A model generated the notes under the pieces. That model saw only the letters and a list, made by a program, of their open reading frames with translations, was not told where the DNA came from and did not search any database. This document shows positions 23,088-35,385 of a stretch of 64,000 bases of DNA, piece by piece. Each line of letters opens with the position of its first letter. Position 1 is the stretch's first letter. The DNA comes from Ulva prolifera (lineage: Eukaryota; Chlorophyta; Ulvophyceae; Ulvales; Ulvaceae), in the NCBI GenBank assembly GCA_023078555.1, contig CM041200.1:1620001-1684000 (forward strand). The letters are read 5' to 3'. The position numbers and the translations under genes are program-made.

Positions 23088-26000
23088 GTGTACTTGTCTC
23101 TGCACAGAGGCAATTCAAAATCGCCCAGCGGGGGAGTACGTGCCTTCGAGAACAAGGGATACATTATGAAAACGCTGCACGTGATTGCAAGGACCATGAT
23201 GTCTCCTGACGGCGGTGTCCTGACAGCCGGGGCGGTTACGCCGGCCCACGCGCGTGGTTGTGCTGGTCGACCGATGGGCGAGACAACAGATTTGGCCATT
23301 GGCGTTACCCACTCAAGCAAAGCAATGCAGGCATATGCAACGTATGTGCCGAATGTTGTGTGCACGAGGCCATCTACAGCTCGCAGGACACGCGAAGGAT
23401 GACAGTACACGCGACACGAACTGCCCCGGACTCACGCCAAGAATACGGACCACGCCATGTACGGCCATGCACAAATCGGACTACTTCGGTACAGCTGTCT
23501 CTTGCTGTCAGAACAGCTGCGCTTTGATGCGCAGCCTATATATTCTCCCATTCGAAGCGACATTCGACCGTACCACGCGCTCGGTCGAGAAGGCCTCGCA
23601 ACTTAAACAAGGCCTACATCGTCCAAGGAACCAGGAGCAGATGAATGAAAGGTTTATATGACCTTAGATTAAAAAAATCGGAGCTCAGTGTGCTCGGCTC
23701 AGGACTTCGGGCCTGCGATAGTGCTTTGCGTTCACTTTGAACGGAGACATACCAGAGCTGAAGCGATCACGACTGCCAACCTTCATTGACTTCTTCAGTA
23801 TCCTGGGCGATGGATTAAGCTGGAGCGTGCTCCATGCTGACAGTGGTTTGCGTCCTGTTTGAGATACCCATACTTGCACGGCACATACACACTGCGGCAC
23901 TGACTGCGCGAACATGCGGGAGTTTGGAGTACATACGTACGATTGTAGCTATCGAAAATAATGTCATTGTGTAGCAACAGCGTTCCAGCAGAATTGATGA
24001 CCTACAGCACGTCCACTGCCGTAGCTCGAGTGATTGACGATGTTTGTGGCGAAGGGGTCATGACTTCGATGCTTTCAAGCTTCGGCCTCTCTGCGCCACG
24101 GTATCGACATGCATATTGCTTGGCATGCACGCATGCATATCAGAGGGGAGGCAATATTGTCACAGTTGGGATCAAATTGTTTGACTCCGGCTGAGCGCTT
24201 CTTTCATAACCTGTGTGGTGATTGTTGAGGCCCACGGCGCCCAGCTGAGTCAGCTTCACAAACCCTTCTGACATTCATGATCAGCGGAGCTGCGCGGATT
24301 TTTTGCGGAGTCTGCAAAGAACGATGCGCTGCTTCTGAAACGGCCATGGCACCATACGAGATGACGTTCCATGCGCATATGGGGCACGCGCGTGTCCAGT
24401 GCGCGGCGGGTCCCCGCATGAGCTCGAGCAAGCAGTGTGTGCGCTGCCGCGCATGCAGGCCAGGACCCGCCGCGGCGCGCGCACTACATCAGGGTTCGCG
24501 CCCGGGGCCCATGGCGTGCGCTCGTGCTTTCACTGACGTGGCGAAGTCCTAGCGGCTCAGTCAAAGTCCTAGCCCCAAGCCTACTTGGGTCATACAGAAG
24601 TCGATTCCTTTATGCCATCATTCGATTCCTCAATGTGACACAATTGAAGCATATGCTTCATGTATATATAGCTAGTCTACATGCACGACACAGCATGATA
24701 ATGAAGCTCATCAAGCCACAGGTGATTCAATCTCATCCACTCATCGGTAAAAACAATTCTATTGCATTTGAAAGACTCTTAGGAACATATGAGAGGCAGA
24801 AGTGCTGAAAATAGTGCAGTTCCAGGGATTTCAGCAACGCGAGCCTCACAGCACACCCAGAGTGCTCACCCCTGGGTGTGCACACATCAGGTCCTGCCTG
24901 CAGGCAGGCTCAAGATCATCAGCACAGGGCGGTGCCACGCAGACACCACCGGCGTGGTACCACACAATTGTGCAAATTCTTGAGACGCACATGGCAGGCA
25001 CCATGATCATAGCCGTCCAGAGCTCTGTTGCGGCAGCATGTTCTGCCCGCCCGCAGCAGCCTAGGTGCATGCGTGGCCTCCGGGATCCGTCGACCTCTGC
25101 CGATGTTTGCTCAAAGGGCTGTATGTCCCAGAAACCGCACGTTCCCGTTCCTAGACAGCGCCCAGAGCATAGTGGCTTGTAAACGCATGTCGCTTGGGCG
25201 CCCCGCTCAGGCCTGCAGTCCGTTCCCCGAGCTGTCAGTACACACATCCCTGTAGATTGGATGGAGGAGCAGGCAAATGGGTGCACGCGCGACCATGTTG
25301 TATGTTGCTTCGCAATACGCGCTTGCATGCTGCTACGCAGCGGGAGCGCCTTGAGCGGGAGGCCCGCATATGGCTGCGCCCACACTGTTATGTGTTGAAT
25401 GGATGTGATGATATAGCTATGATAACACCCATCAAATGCGTCATATCTCGGCTTGCACCATGGTGCACATGGCAGGCCGGCATACATAAGTGAGAAGCAT
25501 GATACGATCACGGTGCAGCGGGAAGCGTGGCAGGGGTTCCAGGGTCGCTGTGGGCCGGCAGGTGCGGCCTCTGCACGCAGGCACAAGCCGCTCACTGTTG
25601 GTGCGCTTGGTGACGGTGGCGGGAGGCTGCTTGCTCTGCGGGATGTTGGCTGTGGCTGGGGTCTGCTGCGTTGTCGTCTCTGCTCTGGTTTTGCATGCTG
25701 TTCCCGCGGTGCTACCGGCCTCCTCGTGCTTGCAGCACAAACCCTCACAAGCGCCCACCGCAGCCTCCCCCGAGGTGGCCAAGGACACGTCCCCCGGCCT
25801 CCTTCAGTCCTACTCTGTGCAGGGGCCCCAGCTCCCAACTCTGATCCCTCCCCCAATACACTCACAAGGCCGCAATTGCATCACTTTACCGGCGCTCTCT
25901 ACTCAAGGCCTTCACCGCATCACGTGTCGGCTTGTGCGGCCTTGACAAACCAGCTTGGTCCTGGGCAATCGTGTGTGCAGATCACTATGGGCAAATCTGG

Positions 26001-26640
26001 CACGCCAATTTCCCCCCCTGGCCCCGCTCAACGAGCACATAGCCTTGCACAGTGGTGTTGGGGGCGTGTTTGGGATGGTTCCGGGCTCACGCACGCCAGT
26101 GTGTTGCTGTGCAGGGCTAAGTGTGGCCTGGTCTGATGAACTGGGTGATTGCCTGTGGTGCTACCTGCATCTGATGTCCATGTGACACACACTGTTGCGT
26201 GCATGAAGCATATGCATGTTACATTCTGGACGGCCAGCAAGTGGATGCTGTCGGCACCACCGCGTGAGACAGTAGCCACAGCGTGACACACACACTGACC
26301 CATGCGCATTTTTTTTGTGGGCGTGGTGGGTGTCGCGTGCGTGGGTGTCTGTGTGTTTGCTTCGTTTGTTTGCTTCTTTCGCGGTGCTGCCCGCCTTGCT
26401 GCCTTTGTCCTTGTAACACACTGACCCATGCGCATCGGTACCCTATGGCGGGCTTGAGGCCCCGTACAGAGCACGATCGTTGGGAAATTTCTCCGATCCT
26501 CTGTACATGTATAGAAACCGAGTCGTCTATTCTTCCAAGGTGCTCAATTCTGAATGCCCATCTGTAGTGCGGCGTCACGGCGTCCCGTCGTCGGAGCTAG
26601 AGATGTACATAGCCGCTAACAAGTTCACCACTGACATATG
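23088..26640. other. Mostly unassigned region with weak exon candidates
   Basis: No confident gene in about 3.5 kb. Two candidates are recorded. On the - strand about 25150-24880 reads a Cys-rich stretch (VCVAPPCADDLEPACRQ) ending at a GTGAGC donor, which might be an extracellular exon. On the + strand 25490-25945 reads 151 codons with a strong membrane helix (VAGGCLLCGMLAVAGVCCVV) in an otherwise polar frame. They overlap no known family, and the opposite strand is also open at the second. Confidence 0.3.
26290..26435. repeat. Exact 20-bp direct repeat pair
   Basis: ACACACTGACCCATGCGCAT occurs at 26290-26309 and again at 26416-26435, 126 bases apart. Between them are a T8 run and a GT-rich stretch. 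I see no inverted repeats that would make this a transposon end. Confidence 0.7.
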
Positions 26641-26680
26641 ACGGAATATTATCGCATGGTAAGCAGTCTGTGATTCGTGC

Positions 26681-27671
26681 GTGGCCTGCCGGGAGGTCTG
26701 CCAAGGCCTGCCACACTTCATGGAAGCTGACGAGATCATTGTATCGGAAGAAGCCAACGCAGTGGTGTGGACATCACGCCTCCACTTTCAAACTCTGTCA
26801 GCTGGGCTGTTTGGACAGAGTTACCCTGTGCAGGCAGATAGACTGCTTGGAGGCAACCCAGGTGGCGACTCAGAAAGAGTGGAGCAATTCTTCAATCAAG
26901 CTGCACACATACACGGACGTGGACTAGGATTTTCCAGCGAACGTTCGAGCCGAGGTGAGCAGACACCTTGTTACAGTGCTCGAGCCGTCCTTACATTGCT
27001 TGCACTCTTTACAAACCATGCATGCTATGGCAATCAAGCAGTGGGGCCTGTGCTCAATTGGGTCGATTGGATCGAGGCACGTGTCACAACTCCATAGAAG
27101 ATATGACTTGTATTTGTAAAGGCCATGGGCAAATCGGTCATAGTGAATGGAGGGTGCTCATTGTGGCATGGCAGGGACGGCTATGTCCAATTCCTGAATG
27201 CAATTGTCAGAGCTGCAGTCAGGTACTGCACGCTGGCGTCGCTATATGATATGCATGGCTCGCGGTGTGGTACTAAACTTTTGCTAGCTTGCTGAAGGGT
27301 GTCAGGTCAACACTGCTGCAAGGGTTTCTGAGGTACCCACATGTGCAGGTACAATCCTGCCTGCATCAGCCTTGGTCAAGTCTTTGAAGCGAGGACGGAT
27401 AAAGAAACTGAACAAACATGTTGATGACCACCAGGATTCTGGTGAACGCGCTGCTGGCCAGAAACAAGATGGCTCAGAACCGATACAGCAGGCCAGCTCA
27501 GATGATGACAACGACGAAGAGGAGGACAGGCCTGGCACAGATCGCAAGGGCGGACACGCATCAAGAGTTTTGACCAAGCAGGACCTCTTTGGGGCCCTGA
27601 AAGCTGCTGGTGGCTCCAGCAAGCGCAAGCGAAAGCGCCAGAAAGCAGCAGTGCAAGACCGTGCGATGTAG
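26681..27671 (+). CDS. Probable nuclear/nucleolar protein, Lys-rich C-terminus
   Basis: Two coding blocks. The first, about 26681-26953, reads GLPHFMEADEIIVSEEAN, then a hydrophobic stretch and GNPGGDSERVEQFFNQAAH, and ends near a GGTGAGC donor at 26953/26954. The second, about 27372-27671, reads VKSLKRGRIKKLNKHVDD, an acidic run (SSDDDNDEEEDRPG), then GGSSKRKRKRQKAAVQDRAM and stop. Alternating basic and acidic tracts with a terminal KRKRKRQK cluster are typical of nucleolar ribosome-biogenesis proteins. I could not name the family, and the join between blocks and the true start (possibly upstream) are not settled. Confidence 0.5.
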
Positions 27672-28905
27672 CAGTCAGCCAGCCCTGCAGCGTGAAGCCC
27701 AGTACGGCACTGCCTTGTTGCTTCTCAGCAGGCAAGTTTTCCTGATTAGGTCCTGCTTTGGGAGTGATTGAGCGTGGCCAGGGCGGGCCCGGCATAGCTG
27801 AGCATGGCAGTGTGCACAGGCCTGCCAGATGCGCTTGCATGGAAAATCTGTGTAGATGGAAGGAAATCCATCCTCACACTCTGCCAGTGTATGTATATAT
27901 GTATGAGTATCAAGCCATTGGATAATGATGAATTTTAGTGTGCATGATCTTTCAGGGAAACCGTGATCCTGCTTCCATCACATCCCAAACTCTTGACTAC
28001 TACTCTTGAGTACCAATTCGGAACAAGCCACACAAGCTGAAGCATCTCGCTACAGCTGAACTCCATGAGATGGCACGTCAAAGACTCACACTGCCCAGTG
28101 GCCGTCACACCCAAGATGATATACAAAACAACACAGAAGTAATTACAGCTTGTCAGAATCACAAAAATAATATTCAGAAAACGGCAGCATTTTGATGACA
28201 GTGTCTCAGGAACATGCACACATGCTATCAGATGGCAATGTGCCTGCACAATCTCAACACAGCAGCGGCGCCGCGGGCAGCCGAAAGTGGGAGGCACAGT
28301 GGATGCGCTCTACATGGTTGACATGTTACGGATGATAGTTAATCTCTGTTTCATGCAGCTATCAGGCAAGATTGTTGACATGCACATGATTAGCAGAATG
28401 TGTAATTGTACAGTGGTGCTCAACAACAGTTTTGCAGAACACAAGTGGCAACACGTCACCAGCTACGCATACAATCATGGAATGTTCAGCCGACCACGAC
28501 GGTGTGCATTCCTCCGATGATATGGCTAAGAGGTGCGGGTCTCGCGTCCCTGGCCCACTGGCAGCCTGGTGGCCTCAGGCTGCAATCGCGCAACTGCAGC
28601 CAACAAACACATGCATGAAAACGCACAACAATGAATAGCCGTGAAAACTTAGGAGCTCTCAGTGTAGCTTGTCCTGCACCCACAGCGCTGCAAATTATTG
28701 GTGAGATGTGTCGACGCTCGAAGCATCGTTTCGGGCGTCTGGCAATCAGCGACATCAGCGACGGACGTACAACCTTTGATGAACATCAACCTCCCTTGCA
28801 GAGCGATCACGGCCGCTGTACACAAACTTCCTGCGCGAACGAGCTGTGCAAAATTGTCACATAGGTTGTGTCTAGATCTGGCGTTATGTAGCACCATGGG
28901 CGCGA
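27672..28905. other. Intergenic, no gene seen
   Basis: 3' flank of the Lys-rich gene and 5' flank of the helicase. It is AT-richer than neighbouring exons, with only short conflicting frames. The about 300 bases before 28906 probably include the helicase promoter, but I identify no element. Confidence 0.5.
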
Positions 28906-31900
28906 ATGGCTTTTCGTGGAGAACAAGGCAAAGATAGATCGGCCACGACGGTCGATCCGCGCTCCATTCGAGCGCAAGGTCTGAGGCCTTCCTTTGTAGA
29001 AGCTTTCGAATCAAAGGGGATACACAAGCTATATGAATGGCAAGCATCCGCCGTACAGGCAGCAGGTGCGGAAACATTCTGGGCAACAACCAGATGCTGT
29101 GGATACAGTTTGCTGGTCACCCAGCGTATCATAATGCAGGCCGCGCTGGGAAAAGCTTTGTCTATTCAGCACCAACATCGGGGGGCAAAAGCCTGGTGGC
29201 TGATATACTCATGCTCAATGCTCTGCAGCGCTCCATCACCAGCTGGCATAAACCATGCAAGAAGGCACTGGTGCTAGTACCGTACCTCTCTATAGGTAAA
29301 ACTGCAAACTGTGTCTCGATGATTTCGTTTTGGGATTCTGCGTCCAGATATTATGTGCATGCAGCGGCGGAGCGTTGTGAATACCTGGCAGATCTGTGTC
29401 GCCGTTCCAACTTGCGGGTGAAAGGCTATGCCAGCAGCGAGAGCGGCTGCCCTTTCAGCGACCCACGTGAGAACATTGCAGTTTGCTCTTATGAGAAGGG
29501 CAATTCAGCACTCAATCGCCTTGTGGCAAAGGGCATGGCAGCTGACCTGTGCTGTGTTGTCATTGACGAGTTCCACATGCTGGTGGATCCTGGACGTGGT
29601 GCTGCGCTGGAGGTGCGAGATCATATCCTTGCGACTACTCTTTCTGGCCGGGCTGAGATTCTCCATGAGTTAGCATTGCAATGCGTACCCCGTCCATACA
29701 CTTGGTATGTAGTGGCATCCATGCTGCAGCCTAATGTGGGATAGACTGGGATCAAAAGCTGACCCTCGCGTTGGTCAGTCCTGGCTTGATTCTGTCAGTG
29801 TCCTTTTGTCATCCACTGGTGCCATGCATGCAGCAAGCGTCGCCTTGTCCTGATTCTTACAGAAATATCACTTAAGCAGGGCCGCCCTGTGGACATGTGG
29901 GATGCTGTGCAGGTTCTCATGTCAAAGCTGCGATACTTTGCAGCTCAGACACAATTATTGTGTATCTCTGCAACGATGCGCGGCCTAGATGGGGTGCGGG
30001 CATGGCTGAGTGCTGAGCTTTTCCAGACTGATTTTCGGCCAGTCAAGCTACAAGAGCATGTAGTTCTGGGGGAGGTAGTTTTCTGCGTTCAAGGCAAGCC
30101 ATTTGTGCCAGGCCAGGGTGCAGATTCCATGGCAGCGCCTGGGCAACTTGTGTATGCGCCAGACATCAGCCAAGTGTCTGCGTTCCCACATGGCATCATA
30201 GAAACCTTCAAGGATGCTGACCTGCATGCGATCAGGTCGTTGTCCCTTCCAGAAGTGAGCACCACAAGGCAAGCAGGCAGACAGGTTCAAATTGGCGACC
30301 GTGTTGCGTTGCAGCTTGCAATGGAAGGCATGCAGGTGTGGCTGCTATAGTGCCACGTGTATATATGCATGCTGCTCTTGCTCGGCTATCCTTTCGTGTG
30401 GTAGCCTGGCCGGCGTAGACGGGGCGGTGTGCATGCAGCAGTCCAAAGGGGGCTGCCTAGTCTTCTGCAAGAGTCGCAAAGGCTGTGAATCAGGGGCGAC
30501 TGAGATGAGCAAGATGATACATCAGGCCACAATATCTGAGGATGATCGTGCAGCGCGAATGTCTGTGGCGATGAACCTCCTGGCTGATCAGTCTGCCCGC
30601 GCTCACCAGCCGTTAGAGGCGCTCTTGCTTGCCGCGACTGGTGTCGCATACCACCATGCTGAGCTGAGTGCATGTGAACGCAGAACTGTCGAAAAGGCTT
30701 TCCGAAGTGGAGTGATTCATACTCTCTTCTGCACGACCACGTTGGCAGCAGGTAGGACTGGGCTTTCTGCAGTGAGCATTTTGATGGCGGATTTCACAGC
30801 ATGGTATGTTAGGGCGTTCATGCTCGTGGGCTTTATTTTTTGGCCATTCTTCTTATGGCATGCAGGCATCAATTTACCGGCTAGCATGTGCATCATCAGG
30901 TGCCACAACGATCGCCAGACACTGAAACGGAGTGATTACGTGCAAATGATAGGGAGGGCTGGCAGGGCAGGCTACAGTGCAACAGGTACTGATGGTGCCT
31001 TGCACATGGTAGCCTATCGCCTTGCGATTCGTCTTTAGCAACCTCTTCGTGCTGCAGCCAGAAGAGTACACTGACAACTTGCCCGCTTGCAGGGCAGTCG
31101 TATCTTGTCTGTGATTATCATATACCACTGCAGGACGCTGCAAAGGCCCATGCGGTGGCCAACAATCAGGGCTCTGCGAGAACTGCCTTGAGAATTATTC
31201 AAGCTGAAGTTGCAGAGCTCAAAAGCAACTTAGTTCCCAAAGGCTGGGACAAGTTCTCAGCACAAGAACAGCTGTGCGCCTTGGACTGACCATGCTTTGC
31301 ATGTCACCTTCGAAATTGCATCCCAGTAGCCGTGATGACAGGAGCTTGCTGTGCAGCAACTGGCGGGGAGAGGGCCTCGATGCAATGAAGGTGTGACTGT
31401 GATGAATTCGTCTTGTAACAGTGGGTACTGGATCCGGCACAGCACACTCGCTGGGATCCTGAACGTCTGCAAGGCACCCGTGTGTAACTGGAATGATTGT
31501 CTGGTGCAGAAGCTGGTGCTGGAGGTAATGATGCTGCGCAGTCTGACCACTCGGGATGTGTTTAGCCTCATGCATGTCACCCTAGCGGCATATGAGACAC
31601 GCCCTGGCCATGGCGCATCTGCTCCAGATGATGCAATTGCAGCAGAGCCACAGCAGAGTGGGAACGACCAGCAGATGCAGTCACTGTACCACTGCGGTCT
31701 GGCAGCTCTACGGGCGCTGAATCGCGAAGCATTGGTCAACAATTTTGACGAAGGTGCCCCCCCGGCCCACTGCTAACATGAGGGTTTGATGCTTGCAGTT
31801 TGAGTAGGTGTTCAAGCGACTGCATCATATGCCGCGGGTGATGTGCAGATGAGAGGACCTGTGACGCAGCAGATCGGGAGTTTCCAGCAACAGGGCTTGG

Positions 31901-34083
31901 ACGAGCTGTCTTTGACAGTGGCCTCCCTCTTGCCCAAGCAAAGAAGCTGTACTCGCTGCTTCACAACGCCAGCGCAGGCTTGTCCTGTGACACACACCCT
32001 CTCCACCTGCTCTGGGTCCTTCTTCAGTCAGTGGATAGTCCGGCTCAGATCGGCAGTTGGCCTGCATACGTCAAACTCATTCAGATGGAGACATTTCTGC
32101 CCGAACAGATCAGAAAATTTGCTGGTGTGTTTTCATCCATGTGTAGTGTTCATTGTACTGGGCGGTTAGGTCAACCATGTAGGCCCCCGTGAAGCACTGG
32201 CATGCTCCCACGCATGCAGACACTGCTGTGCAGATCTTGTGCAATTGCTTCCGACAGACGCGCGACAGAGAGAAAAGTTGTTGAGGCCGGACAAGCCTCC
32301 CAGCAAAGATGTACGCGTACAGCATGGCACGTTTTTAATTGCAATTAGCTTATCTCAGATTCTTAATGAGGAAGCCGATCCTCAGCAAACTGTGGCGCGG
32401 TGGTACGTCTTTTGACTGTTTGCAAATTGTGATCGTAGCATAGCAAAAGCTTGAGCAGAGGTGATGTGAATCGCCCAATTCATGGCAAGACGGGCCCAGA
32501 CGGGCAGCATAGTCTTGCAGGACTTGCGTGCCCCGCACCGGGCAGTCACTGACGTCTCAACCCGTCTCAGGGCGAGCACTGCTGAAGCTGCTCAAGGATG
32601 ACGTTGCTCAGCAAGCTGCCATGGCTGCGCTGCTCTGTGAGTCCGCTGGCTGGACACAGCTGTCTGCTCTCCTCAGCCTGCTGTCTGCCGATGCTGCCGC
32701 AGGGAGCAGGCCGGAGCTGCGGGAGCTGCTTCGGGTACGACTTGCATCTACGGCCAATTCACATGCTCACAGGCACATCCCGCAGTCCCGAGTGATTTCA
32801 TTCACCCCTGCTCTCTACATAGAAAACCTTACTGGTATTCCTCATCCGGCTCAAAGAGTAGACGCCATCACAACCACACACTGTCAGCCAAAAGTCCACC
32901 AAGCCGTGCTTGAGCTCATCGAAGGAGTTTTCCACCTCGCAAATTGCAAGGCTTATAAGCTCCATTATTAAATTGCCTCACATGTACCTCGCAGGAAGCC
33001 TGAGCCACCAGGTTCACTCTGTGGGGTGACGTACAGGTGGAGGGCCTCGATGCACGCAGAGCTCGTGCCCTGTTCAATGCTGGCCTCAAAGCACCGCTGG
33101 CAGTGCTGCAGGCTGACAGTACCTCCCTCAAGGAGGCACTTATCAAAGCCTTGCCGGTGACCATGCAGCGACACCCAGGCCCACACGTCAAAGGGGGCAC
33201 GCTCGCTGCCGCTCAGATTGGCCTGGGCACGGACATCGGGGCCAACCAGCTGCTGCTCCGGAGTGTTGATTCTGTCAGATCAATGGTTGAGAAACATTTC
33301 CATGCGATGTTCATGGAAAGAGAACTTGAGATCTCTGCAGCCGAGATGGATGCTGCTGACCTGTCCGCTTCCTATTCATCGTACCATTCACAGCAACCCC
33401 TTCCGACACAGCTTTCGAGCCAGATGCTAGAGTCTGAAAACACTGCATTGAGCCATGGATTCCCAATTTCACGGGCAGCTGTGGCTAGCAACATGCCTAG
33501 GTCACTCGCAAGCCAGAATGGACACCAGTCCTTGATTCAGCCATCTCTCGCAGGACAGTCACAGCATGTTCCGGGTGGTGTGCTAGCAGGAAGGGTCCCC
33601 CTGGTGAGGACATCACAGCTGTATGTGCCATCTGCGTTATCCCAGGGCCCACGCCCATGCTGCCAAGCGTCCCAAATGCGCAGTGCCCACTCAAGCAACA
33701 CACGGTCGGTACCATTGGCTGGGCCAACCTTTTCCCCCGACCCTGCAGAGCATCAGAGGATTCCTGAGTTAGAGCATATGCGGGCAAGCAAAGTTCCTAG
33801 GCGGGTGTCGGCGATAGCAGGGGGAGGCTCACAATCTCAGGCCCCAACACATAATTGGCAGGTGCCTGCATCACACTTTCCTGCCTGCTGGACCAATGGC
33901 TTTTCCGGTCGCTCTCAGACCCAGTCAGCGCCGTCTACCCCACTCCAGCCTTCTACGCATCGTGGCGCTTTGCCGCTACAGCAGAACAGTGCATTTGCAG
34001 GATCTGCAATGCTGGCCGGCACAGCTCGTACTGCGCATGCATCAGACACCTCCAGGCCAAATTTGTCAACGAGACATGCATAG
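28906..34083 (+). CDS. POLQ/HELQ-type superfamily 2 DNA helicase, no polymerase domain
   Basis: Exons 28906-29065, 29140-29295, 29365-29612, 29913-30335, 30439-30751 and 30866-30985 join in phase. Later blocks are about 31094-31290, 31480-31755, 31900-32125, 32571-32733 and 33037-34083. Motifs in order: KLYEWQ (Q-like), APTSGGKSLVADILML (Walker A), VVIDEFHML (DEXH-type box), LLCISATM (motif III), VAYHHAELS, TLFCTTTLAAGINLPA and QMIGRAGRAG (motif VI). Then follow a winged-helix and ratchet region (LPLAQAKKLYSLLHNAS) and a helix-hairpin segment, VEGLDARRARALFNAGL, as in POLQ/HELQ. The last about 230 residues are Ser/Gln/Pro-rich and end at a stop. Family members unwind DNA at broken forks and in end joining. 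The tail replaces any family A polymerase domain. Confidence 0.9.
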
Positions 34084-35092
34084 AATCACTTGGTTTATGA
34101 TCAGGCCAAGTATACGCTGAGGCCTGCTGCCATGTCATATTTCTAATAGGTACAGATGAGAAGATTGTCAAATGGCTTTTATGGCCAAACCCTGCCAACT
34201 CACGATCACACAATCCGACCAGCGTCATGTACTGTGGGACATGCTGCACATCTTAGGATCCAGACATTTCAGGGTACAGTGTGATTCAGGGCAGAAGACT
34301 GTCTGTGCTATGTGGTAGCTGCCACGCGTGCGCTGTGTTCATAACGCAGTCTTCGTGCATGTGAATTGTCGTCCTGGTGGAATTTGCTCATGAATGATTT
34401 ATTAGAATGGGTCAAGTTCAAAGGTGAGCGATTATTGTTGCACTCAACGCTGCCGCTACTGTGAAGCATCAGCCTTCGTGAAAGGTGTCATATTTCAAAC
34501 CATGCAACATGTGCAGTATATGCTTGGAGAGTGCAACCTCATGTATGTTTTTAAAGGTCACCTTCCACATTATAACGCTCCCAAATCCATTTCTGTCCGG
34601 CCGCATTCACAATGACTGCCACAATCGTGTGCCGACTGATTACACTAAGGCAGGTCCCAATTGTGAGGACCAATTGGATGTTGTGCTCATGGGAGCCTGG
34701 TCTCCGCACCACTGGCAGCCACCTGTTGCAGATGCTCTCAACTGTTCAGAAGTCCTGGGACGAAGCTGAGAAATTCTCCATCACATTGATCAGATCGAAC
34801 GCCACGTCAGCACCTTCGCCATTCCATGTCCACATCTGACTACATGAACAATGCGCTTCAACCCAACCGTGCGAGCCCACCCACATTCCAAGTCTGCCTG
34901 TTCACGACTTGGTACACACACATAGGCTCTTATCTTCCCCAGGCCGAGATGAGAGTCCAGGGCAAGGAGGGCTGCTTCAAGATCGCTGCGAGTCCCCAGT
35001 AGACACCGGCTCCAAAGTATGTGCAGGGGCCAAAACAGCAGGAGGCAAAACGTCACATCCCACTGTGACTGGATTATGTGAAGATAGACGAG
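34084..35092. other. Intergenic between convergent genes
   Basis: Contains the 3' flanks of the helicase and of the leftward metalloprotease. Short frames only, none with family features. No clear TGTAA follows the helicase stop in the first few hundred bases. Confidence 0.5.
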
Positions 35093-35300
35093 TCACGATA
35101 TCCTGACAGCCTCATGTGTGACAGCCTCATGTACGACACCTTGTGAAGTGGTCCTGGCACTTGGCCTGGGCTGCCAGCTGGCGAATGAGTCAAACATTAG
35201 AGCACGTCTGTCTGCCTGCCTCCGCTTCATTCGTAGCCATGCCAGACATGACGCCAGCAGCACCACAACTGCTCCTACACATCCACAGCACATATGTAGC
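35093..35300 (-). CDS. Possible transmembrane and cytoplasmic-tail exon of the M8 protease
   Basis: The leftward frame here reads CVGAVVVLLASCLAWLRMKRR: one membrane helix followed at once by a basic stop-transfer cluster, then about 40 polar residues to a stop at 35093. A CTGCAG acceptor sits just before it, and the upstream protease exon has a possible donor (CATCAG|GTGCGT). The phase of that join is not right as I read it, so either another donor is used or this is not coding. It would give a type I membrane anchor. Confidence 0.3.
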
Positions 35301-35385
35301 TGCAGCACCGAGGCACCTGATGCCGTTCCAATGCACAGGTGTAGTATGCACCGCCCGACGACCCCTGCAATCCCATGTCAGTGAA

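Noticed and set aside
26280..26420. Possible transposon or microsatellite locus
   Set aside because: GT-rich with a direct repeat but no terminal inverted repeats, target duplications or transposase frame.
34084..35092. Missing POLQ polymerase exons
   Set aside because: No family A polymerase motif such as a DxxxxxxR(x)xxK O-helix pattern was seen in any frame between the helicase stop and the protease gene.
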